From Desulfurococcales archaeon (GTDB lineage Archaea; Thermoproteota; Thermoprotei_A; Sulfolobales; Desulfurococcaceae), in contig JALWQP010000113.1 of the NCBI GenBank assembly GCA_027083045.1, forward strand, positions 1-15,828: 15,828 nucleotides of DNA, written 5' to 3'. Shown piece after piece: positions 1 through 4,907 of this stretch. Each line of letters opens with the position of its first letter. The stretch's first letter is position 1. The notes under the pieces are model-generated. The model saw only the letters and a list, made by a program, of their open reading frames with translations, made no database searches and was not told the origin of the DNA. Made by a program: the position numbers and the translations under genes.

Positions 1-1294
1 CTTCTAGGTATTTCCTAATATTCTGTAAAATGAAGGATTCATTCTGTGGATCGAGGCTATTTGTAGCTTCATCCAATATCAGTACGTCAGGCTCACGAAT
101 TAATGCTCTGGCTAGCGCTATTTTCTGTTTCTGTCCTTCAGATAATTTTTCTGGATCTATTATGTCTTCTAAATCCGCAAAATCTATTCCAACAATATTG
201 ATTATGCGTCTCAACTTATCGCTACTATATTCTTTGTCTAACGATATGTTCTCCCTTAGGGAGCCATGTATAATGGGCTCTTTTGAGGAGGCATAGACCA
301 TCTTTTCTCTAAGGGAGAACAACGAATACTCTTTATAATCCAAACCATTTATTCTGATAACTCCACTAGTCGGCTCATATAATCTTATTAGTGTTAATGC
401 TAAGCTTGTTTTTCCCGAACCTATTGGACCAACTATACCTATCCATTCTCCCTTACTAAGAGCGAATGATATATTATCAAGTATTTTCTTTTCCTTAATA
501 CTAAGGCTAACACTGGAAAATTCGATTCTATTTACCTTCTGTAGTTTGATCCCTCTATACAGGTCTTCCTTGTCCATGTTAAGTATCTCATAGTACCTAT
601 CCAAATATGGTATTAAACCAGACAAGCCAGTAAGCATATTTGCCAGATTTATAATTGGCTCATAGAACTCGGGTAGTACTGATGTAAAGGCAATAAGTGT
701 GCCGACTGTGAAGTACCCATTCAATACTAGCCATCCGCCAATTATTAAGACAATTATTCTAATGATCGAATTTAAGTAAAAATAGGACTTATTGAAGAAG
801 ATTGTATATAGCATGTATCTCATAAGGTATCTAGACCATTCACTTAATGAGCGTGAAAATTTCTCTCTAAAGTATTCATAAATATTGAATCTCTTAATGA
901 ATAAAAGATTATCAATAACATTCTTTAACGTATTAACAAGTTTCGATAAATATGATCTCTCTAGGCTCGAATACTTAACTATTCTTTTCACGGAGATTTT
1001 ATAGATTATATAGCTTGGGAAAGTAAGGCTTATCGCTATTAATAGAAGCCTCGGTGAGAGAACATATAATGTATATATCATAACTCCTAGCCTTGATAAT
1101 TGAATAAGTAATGCGGGAATAACGCCAGCAAGATTACTTGACAGTTCATAGAGATCGGATATAAATCTTGTCAGAATATCTCCGCTTTTTAGATAAATGT
1201 ACTTAGCACTATATAATGTGCTTAGCATTTTATTTGAAAACACTATAAAAGCTTTGACACCAATCCGTCTTAATATGTATTCATATGTATTCAT
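1..1294 (-). CDS. ABC exporter, core membrane and ATPase part (partial at left edge, frame-split)
   Basis: The minus strand is open for 431 codons from an ATG at 1294 through the window edge. It encodes most of a fused ABC exporter half-transporter. Hydrophobic helices lie near residues 52-100 and 170-195. The nucleotide-binding domain follows: Walker A GPIGSGKT at 289-296, signature LSEGQ at 384-388 (second residue of the usual GG is Glu), Walker B VLILDE at 404-409 and a D-loop SLD. The H-loop lies beyond the edge. At the Q-loop position the sequence reads SSKEP, so the usual Gln appears to be Lys (K338). The first two membrane helices are in the upstream gene in another frame, separated by a 10-bp duplication. 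The ATG at 1294 overlaps the upstream stop, so coupled translation of a two-piece protein is possible. Substrate is not evident. Family call is firm; functional state is uncertain. Confidence 0.9.
   Translation of the reverse strand, partial: MNTYEYILRRIGVKAFIVFSNKMLSTLYSAKYIYLKSGDILTRFISDLYELSSNLAGVIPALLIQLSRLGVMIYTLYVLSPRLLLIAISLTFPSYIIYKISVKRIVKYSSLERSYLSKLVNTLKNVIDNLLFIKRFNIYEYFREKFSRSLSEWSRYLMRYMLYTIFFNKSYFYLNSIIRIIVLIIGGWLVLNGYFTVGTLIAFTSVLPEFYEPIINLANMLTGLSGLIPYLDRYYEILNMDKEDLYRGIKLQKVNRIEFSSVSLSIKEKKILDNISFALSKGEWIGIVGPIGSGKTSLALTLIRLYEPTSGVIRINGLDYKEYSLFSLREKMVYASSKEPIIHGSLRENISLDKEYSSDKLRRIINIVGIDFADLEDIIDPEKLSEGQKQKIALARALIREPDVLILDEATNSLDPQNESFILQNIRKYLE
1273..1294. repeat. 10-bp tandem duplication splitting the ABC exporter frame
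   Basis: The unit ATGTATTCAT (plus strand) occurs twice in direct succession at 1275-1284 and 1285-1294, and the periodicity extends two bases further left. Ten is not a multiple of three, so the duplication shifts frame exactly where the ABC exporter splits into 83-codon and at least 431-codon pieces. Loss of one unit restores a continuous frame. Confidence 0.9.
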
Positions 1295-1532
1295 CTATAA
1301 AACTTAAAACATAACTTATCAAAACCACTACTAGTAATCCAAATCCTTTATAAAGAACCGTGTTAAAATTGTTTAGGCCAATTAATGAGTCAATAAAAGA
1401 TTTCATTAAATTTGCATTAACATATGTTAGAATAGATGCTAAGAAAAATATTACTACAGAAAGCAAGGAATCAATTAACAGTATCTTCATAATATTAAAT
1501 GATTCTTTCAAAAGATCAGTAGTTTTGGCCAA
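1281..1532 (-). CDS. ABC exporter N-terminal fragment (first two membrane helices)
   Basis: This 83-residue frame starts at TTG 1532, supported by an AGAGGTG ribosome binding site at 1542-1548. It contains two hydrophobic helices (about residues 17-38 and 60-80), as expected for TM1 and TM2 of an ABC exporter, then stops at TGA 1283-1281 just after SFIDEYI. Removing one copy of the adjacent 10-bp repeat joins it in frame to the downstream ABC frame as FIDEYILRRIGVKAF, giving a normal exporter N-terminus. The stop is therefore best read as a recent frameshift in one gene rather than a natural small protein. An authentic split gene with overlapping start and stop, or a reversible slippage site, cannot be excluded. 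Confidence 0.75.
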   Translation of the reverse strand: MAKTTDLLKESFNIMKILLIDSLLSVVIFFLASILTYVNANLMKSFIDSLIGLNNFNTVLYKGFGLLVVVLISYVLSFIDEYI

Positions 1533-1775
1533 TAATTAGTGCACCTCTATTAATTATTATTACATAATTTACATGTTTCATGACTCTTCCACAAATGTTT
1601 TTTCGCCTTGTTTTTCACTTCTGTAAGTAAATAGTTTACTAAGACCATCATATACAATAACGTCGTATCTGTAAATAGGTATGAATGTCGTTACATATTT
1701 CCATAACTTCTATAAGTAGTCAGCGTATATTTCTCATAAAAGGAAAAACAATATCGAGAGCCTAATTAATAAGAA

Positions 1776-2300
1776 ATGGGTGATAAATTGTTTAAACTAC
1801 TTTGGAACCCTTGGAGATACGAGTACATACGAAAAATAGATTCTGAGAAAAAATGTGTCTTCTGTGAACTACCTAAACACAGTGATGACCAGTCATTGAT
1901 CATACATCGGGGGAGGAAATCATATGTTGTTATGAATGCTTACCCATATAATACGGGGCACCTACTCATAGTACCATATAGGCATGTCGGAGAACTATCT
2001 GATCTGACGGAGGAAGAATATCTTGAAATGTGCATGCTCGTTAGACGCTCCGTTGAAGTTCTTAAGAAAGCATTTAACCCTGACGGGTTCAATATAGGGG
2101 TCAATATAGGAAGAGCAGCTGGTGCTGGTGTTCCAGGACATATTCATTTCCATGTAGTACCCAGATGGGTCGGTGACGCTAATTTCATCGCTATTATAGG
2201 TTCTACAAAAACTCTACCTATGGCTCTAAACGAGGGATATCATATATTAAAATCTAAGTGGAAAGATATTGAAACAGATGTGGAAGCCCTCGATCACTGA
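1776..2300 (+). CDS. HIT-family nucleotide hydrolase/transferase with zinc site
   Basis: A 174-residue histidine-triad protein. The catalytic motif HIHFHVVPR puts the triad at H122, H124 and H126, the nucleophile being H124 by family analogy. An N-terminal CVFC (C27, C30) with nearby His residues (H35, H44) matches the zinc-binding HIT proteins. The LWNPWRYEYI opening is typical of archaeal HIT proteins near the Ap4A phosphorylase/FHIT branch. Such enzymes cleave dinucleoside polyphosphates or nucleoside phosphoramidates in the cytoplasm; the substrate here is not shown. Start choice: ATG 1776 has no ribosome binding site upstream, but GGTGAT lies at 1779-1784 in front of an in-frame TTG at 1788, so either leaderless translation from ATG or a four-residue-shorter protein is possible. 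The 243 bp upstream separates it from the divergent ABC gene and shows nothing beyond A/T-rich promoter-like sequence. Confidence 0.9.
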   Translation: MGDKLFKLLWNPWRYEYIRKIDSEKKCVFCELPKHSDDQSLIIHRGRKSYVVMNAYPYNTGHLLIVPYRHVGELSDLTEEEYLEMCMLVRRSVEVLKKAFNPDGFNIGVNIGRAAGAGVPGHIHFHVVPRWVGDANFIAIIGSTKTLPMALNEGYHILKSKWKDIETDVEALDH

Positions 2301-2363
2301 TGTTTGATGATGAGGGCAGGGTTTAACCGAAGATTTTATCGATGATAATTTTGGGTGTCAGGT

Positions 2364-2588
2364 TTGGTTGACAAGAAGGATCTAGAAATACTGGAAAGAT
2401 ATGTTTTCCTGGGGCAGTCTAGGTATAGAGTTCGTTTGAAGGAGACAAATATATTATTCAATGTCAATGCAATCAGTGATGATGAAGCTCTTGAAAAGGC
2501 TTTAGAAATGGCGAGAAAAATTGGTCTAAGTAGAGAAGTGGTGGATGAAATAAGGAGAAGGTTTTCAAAGGGAGAATCAAAACAATAG
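2364..2588 (+). CDS. Small conserved-looking hypothetical protein
   Basis: Seventy-four residues from TTG 2364, preceded by GGTG at 2354-2357 with six-base spacing. A GTG at 2355 would add three residues but lacks its own ribosome binding site. The protein is charged and soluble: a segment predicted as beta (YVFLGQSRYRVRLKETNILFNVNA), then a helical half with SDDEALEKALEMARKIG and a basic C-terminus (DEIRRRFSKGESKQ). I do not recognise the family. It follows the HIT gene by 63 bp on the same strand, so co-transcription is likely. The reading frame is protein-like and bounded by plausible signals, but no function can be given. Confidence 0.65.
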   Translation: MVDKKDLEILERYVFLGQSRYRVRLKETNILFNVNAISDDEALEKALEMARKIGLSREVVDEIRRRFSKGESKQ

Positions 2589-2620
2589 TTGATAATGCTT
2601 TAGCCAAATAATCTTGGCCT

Positions 2621-2685
2621 TAGGGATGAAGACACTTGCCCCCCATGGACCGTAAGGGATGATGACATTACCGCGAGCAGACCTA
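2621..2685 (+). ncRNA. Possible C/D-box sRNA with guides to the 16S rRNA 530 region
   Basis: In the 97-bp gap between convergent genes, a C-like box ATGAAGA (2626-2632) is followed by CACTTGCCCCCC, then a canonical box ATGATGA (2659-2665), a 12-base segment CATTACCGCGAG and CAGA (2678-2681). TAGG (2621-2624) and CCTA (2682-2685) could form a terminal stem. From memory of archaeal 16S rRNA, ATTACCGCG is complementary to CGCGGUAAU of the 530 loop, and ACTTGCCC to GGGCAAGU just upstream of it. Two guides aimed at neighbouring rRNA sites is typical of double-guide sRNAs. Against it: the D box reads CAGA, not CTGA, and no clear D' box is present. Confidence 0.4.
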
Positions 2686-2931
2686 TTATATTTTCTTCTT
2701 TTTAATCTCTTCAAGCGATCTAAGCCTATCCTCCTGTTCCTCGATAAGTCTCTTAATGTATCTTTCAAGTTCTTCGGGGGGTACACGTTCTAGGAGTAGT
2801 CTAAAGAATTTCGAGGCGCATCTATTGCTATGAAACGACAATATTGTTTTTCCATATGTAATTACTATGCCTTGTCCCTCGGGGAATATCCGGCCACACA
2901 TTATACATTTATATCTTTGCTTCCTCGACAC
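2686..2931 (-). CDS. Small zinc-finger protein, TRASH/L24e-like
   Basis: Eighty-one residues starting at GTG 2931, with an AAGGTGTC ribosome binding site just upstream. The N-terminal half has CIMC (C9, C12) and, 22 residues later, H34-x3-C38, in the pattern KCxxCGRxFPxGxGI...SFHSxxC. This resembles the treble-clef zinc fold of ribosomal protein L24e and TRASH domains (CxxCGxxIxxGxG...FCSxxC), with His replacing one Cys. The C-terminal half is a highly charged helix rich in Glu, Arg and Lys (EELERYIKRLIEEQEDRLRS), possibly a coiled coil. It overlaps the 3' end of the upstream membrane-protein gene by 23 bp, so the two are probably one transcription unit. A role in metal sensing or RNA/protein binding is inference only. 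Confidence 0.75.
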   Translation of the reverse strand: MSRKQRYKCIMCGRIFPEGQGIVITYGKTILSFHSNRCASKFFRLLLERVPPEELERYIKRLIEEQEDRLRSLEEIKKKKI

Positions 2932-3640
2932 ATTGAGACACCTTTAGGCTCTTCAGTTTTTCTACTAACTCGCTAATAGCGTCTGTGTAAAGTCTTATTC
3001 TAAAGCCCTTGTTTTTAATGCTGTGAAGCTCTACGAAGTGTCTCTTACGATCAAAGACGAAACATAGATCGCTTGTTAGCGGTATGAACATTCTATCATT
3101 GGCAACAATGCCGATACGGTATAAATGGAATTTCTGTGGGATCATTAAGTTCATTTGCCCTAGTTTATTCTGCATTAAAAACCGTGATAATGTTAGAATA
3201 CCGAATATAACCTGGTACATTATATAGTAATCGAGAAAGTTTACAACAATAGTGTTTCCAATAGCCGAAGATAAAGCGTCATGTATTGGTATGAATGCGT
3301 ATTGCCTATAGAGCGGAAACAGTATGAATACCATGAATGTAAGCATTAATAAACTCATAGATCCCATTGCTTGTTTCTTGAGCTCCTGTGTTAATAGCTC
3401 ATCATTCATAGCGATCTTGATAGCGCCATTCTCTTTAAAAAGAGGGGCGCCAAGCTCGTTTTTTGGAGGTATTTTGCTCATTTTTCTTGAGCTTCTAAAC
3501 ATAACGATCATTATTATTATGAAATAACCTAGGAAAATGTACATCGAATACTGTGGCATGAAGGCTGTAACCAGAGAGATTATAAGTATGCTGATCTGCC
3601 CTATTAATAAACTGGTTTTTTGGGATGGTTGTGACATCAT
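2909..3640 (-). CDS. Crenarchaeal membrane protein, DUF2208-like
   Basis: A 243-residue protein with two N-terminal membrane helices (about residues 12-29 and 32-48), a hydrophilic segment (about 50-90), two further helices (about 95-113 and 130-152), and a soluble C-terminal region of about 80 residues that looks mostly beta (FIPLTSDLCFVFDRKRHFVELHSIKNKGFRIRLYTD). Length and topology remind me of the archaeal DUF2208 family, but I cannot confirm that without a profile search. The start is ATG 3640 or the adjacent ATG 3637, with GTGATC a few bases upstream. A strong TATA box lies at 3694-3705. The 3' end overlaps the zinc-finger gene. Function unknown; the C-terminal domain probably faces the cytoplasm. 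Confidence 0.8.
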   Translation of the reverse strand: MMSQPSQKTSLLIGQISILIISLVTAFMPQYSMYIFLGYFIIIMIVMFRSSRKMSKIPPKNELGAPLFKENGAIKIAMNDELLTQELKKQAMGSMSLLMLTFMVFILFPLYRQYAFIPIHDALSSAIGNTIVVNFLDYYIMYQVIFGILTLSRFLMQNKLGQMNLMIPQKFHLYRIGIVANDRMFIPLTSDLCFVFDRKRHFVELHSIKNKGFRIRLYTDAISELVEKLKSLKVSQCVEEAKI

Positions 3641-3693
3641 AGCTGATCACGTTTCTTGTATTTTCGGCTACGTTATCCAATAATTGTATCCTA

Positions 3694-3705
3694 CTTATAA
3701 ATATC
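3694..3705 (-). promoter_or_regulatory. TATA box of the membrane-protein/zinc-finger operon
   Basis: Reading the minus strand, GATATTTATAAG matches the archaeal TATA element. It lies about 55-65 bp upstream of the ATG at 3640, predicting a start site near 3670 and a short leader. Confidence 0.55.
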
Positions 3706-3759
3706 AATGCTTGCCGAACGATAGAATAAAGTAGCTCTATAGTTATCAGCTTGTATTAG

Positions 3760-3814
3760 ATGATGATTAGCCACTGTCGGATACTAGTTAGATGAAGAAG
3801 GTCCGTGTTACTGA
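3760..3814 (+). ncRNA. C/D-box guide sRNA, predicted 23S rRNA target
   Basis: A canonical C box ATGATGA lies at 3760-3766 and a D box CTGA at 3811-3814. Between them is a C'-like ATGAAGA (3792-3798) with a D'-like CTAG (3784-3787) four bases before it. The guide next to D is exactly 12 bases (3799-3810, AGGTCCGTGTTA). Its core GGTCCGTGTT is fully complementary to AACACGGACC, which I recall as a conserved 23S/28S rRNA segment in archaea and eukaryotes (the GAAACACGGACCAAGG region). By the D+5 rule the 2'-O-methylated base would be the A in AAC-A-CGG. The 55-base span is normal for archaeal C/D sRNAs. An A/T-rich element at 3723-3731 could be its TATA box. The target of the D' side (near GCCACTGTCGGATA) is unidentified. 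Confidence 0.82.
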
Positions 3815-3864
3815 TATTTTCCATGTATATTTTGTTTCATATAGAACAAGGCGATGAAGAGGAT

Positions 3865-4491
3865 ATGAGGTCTGATAAAATGAAGAAGTTATCCCCGTCT
3901 GAGCCACAAGTAGCGATAGAGGAGTCGAGCGCCCAGTTATGCTTTAGTATTAGGATCGAGGTCAAAAGACAATATTCGATATCGTATGTTAGGTATTTAT
4001 TAGAAAAGCAGGGGTTTAGAACAGATATTATTGAACCATATATATTGATGGCAAGTAAATGTTTTTTATTGATGGGTTTGGAGCATTTTGTTTCTGTGAT
4101 TAAAAGCATCCTGGTTGAACTATTTAGTAGGCTTGAAACAACTTGTGCTGAAGTATATATGAGGGTTAAACATAATGTGTGCGAATCCACAGCGTTTCAA
4201 CGGAGAATTCGTAGCGGAAACAATATCCTCTCGGCTTCGCGGCTGGATAACGATCTAGTTGTGTGCCTATACAATAATAAGAGAAAAAGATCCATTATTC
4301 GGATTATACCAGATTACGGAAATAATATCGATAAGCTAGACCTATTGCTTATCCCCCGCTCCTTGTATGTAACATGTGGTGATACATCGGTTATAGCATC
4401 TTATCTAGCGGATATATCCAGACGTTTAATTAAAGCATTTGGAAAAATACATAAATATAGAAATGATGAACGCCCTATCCAAAGACCTTAA
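3865..4491 (+). CDS. Hypothetical protein flanked by sRNA genes
   Basis: The open frame extends upstream to 3805, but that part overlaps the sRNA at 3760-3814, so a later start is likely. ATG 3865 has GGCGAT nine bases upstream; ATG 3880 has GAGGT eight bases upstream; the choice is open (208 or 203 residues). The protein is soluble and mixed alpha/beta: IRIEVKRQYSISYVRYLLEKQGF near residues 30-52, a helical hydrophobic middle (MASKCFLLMGLEHFVSVIKS), and a basic segment with RRIRSGNN and NNKRKRSIIRI. The last 29 bases overlap the second sRNA candidate. I do not recognise the family. Codon use looks like the neighbours' and the frame is long and uninterrupted, so it is probably a real gene. 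Confidence 0.65.
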   Translation: MRSDKMKKLSPSEPQVAIEESSAQLCFSIRIEVKRQYSISYVRYLLEKQGFRTDIIEPYILMASKCFLLMGLEHFVSVIKSILVELFSRLETTCAEVYMRVKHNVCESTAFQRRIRSGNNILSASRLDNDLVVCLYNNKRKRSIIRIIPDYGNNIDKLDLLLIPRSLYVTCGDTSVIASYLADISRRLIKAFGKIHKYRNDERPIQRP

Positions 4492-4521
4492 CGGGATGAA
4501 ATAATAGCGAATCCCGGCTGA
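4463..4521 (+). ncRNA. C/D-box guide sRNA overlapping a gene's 3' end
   Basis: A canonical C box ATGATGA (4463-4469) and D box CTGA (4518-4521) are bracketed by a perfect 4-bp terminal stem, AGAA (4459-4462) with TTCT (4522-4525). The 59-base span is typical. A weak C'-like ATGAAAT lies at 4496-4502. The D-proximal guide is AGCGAATCCCGG, predicting a target of CCGGGATTCGCT that I cannot place. The D'-proximal guide (around ACGCCCTATCCA) is also unassigned. The first 29 bases lie inside the end of the upstream coding sequence. An inverted repeat CGGGAT/ATCCCG (4492-4497 and 4511-4516) inside it is an alternative reading as a simple hairpin. Confidence 0.62.
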
Positions 4522-4543
4522 TTCTCTCGGTGTTATAGTAGAC

Positions 4544-4553
4544 CTTAAATAAT
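4544..4553 (+). promoter_or_regulatory. Possible TATA box of the Alba paralogue
   Basis: CTTAAATAAT resembles an archaeal TATA element. A start site about 25 bp downstream, near 4575, would give a leader of roughly 40 bases before the GTG at 4617. Confidence 0.4.
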
Positions 4554-4616
4554 CCCTCTCATGTATTTTCGATTAGGAACGTAGTGTATACGAAGAATAT
4601 GCGGTGGTGCAATGAA

Positions 4617-4886
4617 GTGTTATCGCCTCAGACAAAGATAATCGATATAGGTAAAAAACATATTGATGACTATATTTTCGACGCTATTGTCAGTTTTAAT
4701 GAAGGTATAGACGAGATAATAATCAAGGGTAGAGGGGACTTCATTAGCAAAGCTGTGGATGTTTACAGAATACTCAAAGATAAACTCGGTGATAGTATCG
4801 AGTTAGTAAACGTTGAAATAGGTAGTGAGAGATTTAGAGGCAGAAGAAGATCGTATATAGCCATTAGAGTCCGAAGAAAATATTAG
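4617..4886 (+). CDS. Alba-family chromatin protein, divergent paralogue (Alba2-like)
   Basis: Eighty-nine residues from GTG 4617, chosen because GGTGGTGC (4602-4609) sits seven bases upstream; the frame is open further up to GTG 4584 and ATG 4599. The Alba fold is recognisable: IDIGKKHIDDYIFDAIVSFNEGIDEIIIKGRGDFISKAVDVYRILKDK aligns with IGKKPVMNYV...[23 protein letters not shown] of Alba1. The GKK lysines (K13, K14) are kept, but PVMNY is replaced by HIDDY and ARGRAI by GRGDFI. The C-terminus is very basic (RFRGRRRSYIAIRVRRKY). Alba2 proteins form heterodimers with Alba1 and alter its packing on DNA; that role is inferred from the family. It ends 21 bp from the convergent end of reverse gyrase, with the main Alba gene on the far side. 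Confidence 0.88.
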   Translation: MLSPQTKIIDIGKKHIDDYIFDAIVSFNEGIDEIIIKGRGDFISKAVDVYRILKDKLGDSIELVNVEIGSERFRGRRRSYIAIRVRRKY

Positions 4887-4907
4887 GATACACCTTAGTC
4901 CTCAGCG

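Noticed and set aside
30..296. 88-codon plus-strand open frame at the left edge
   Set aside because: It is the reverse of the ABC signature and Walker B region; the minus-strand product is unmistakable.
1533..1775. 243-bp gap between the ABC and HIT genes, checked for RNA genes
   Set aside because: A/T-rich, with no paired C and D boxes, no strong stems and no G/C enrichment. Divergent promoters explain it.
2278..2330. C/D-like string at the end of the HIT gene: ATGTGGA, 12 bases, CTGA, 6 bases, ATGATGA, 13 bases, CCGA
   Set aside because: Spacing is good but the first C box has two mismatches and the last D box one. No terminal stem pairs and I could not place either guide on rRNA. The chance of coincidence is too high to list it as a feature.
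2577..2786. 69-codon open frame on the minus strand across the convergent gap
   Set aside because: It overlaps both flanking genes in other frames, begins inside the zinc-finger gene and has no ribosome binding site. The gap is better explained by intergenic or sRNA sequence.
3805..3864. Upstream extension of the hypothetical gene to GTG 3805
   Set aside because: It would begin inside the guide of the 3760-3814 sRNA and has no ribosome binding site. Later ATG codons have better signals.
4507..4521. Sequence like a tRNA T-arm end (GAATCCCGGCTG)
   Set aside because: No acceptor, D or anticodon arms lie upstream at the required spacing, so it is not a tRNA. It is better explained as the guide and D box of the sRNA candidate.
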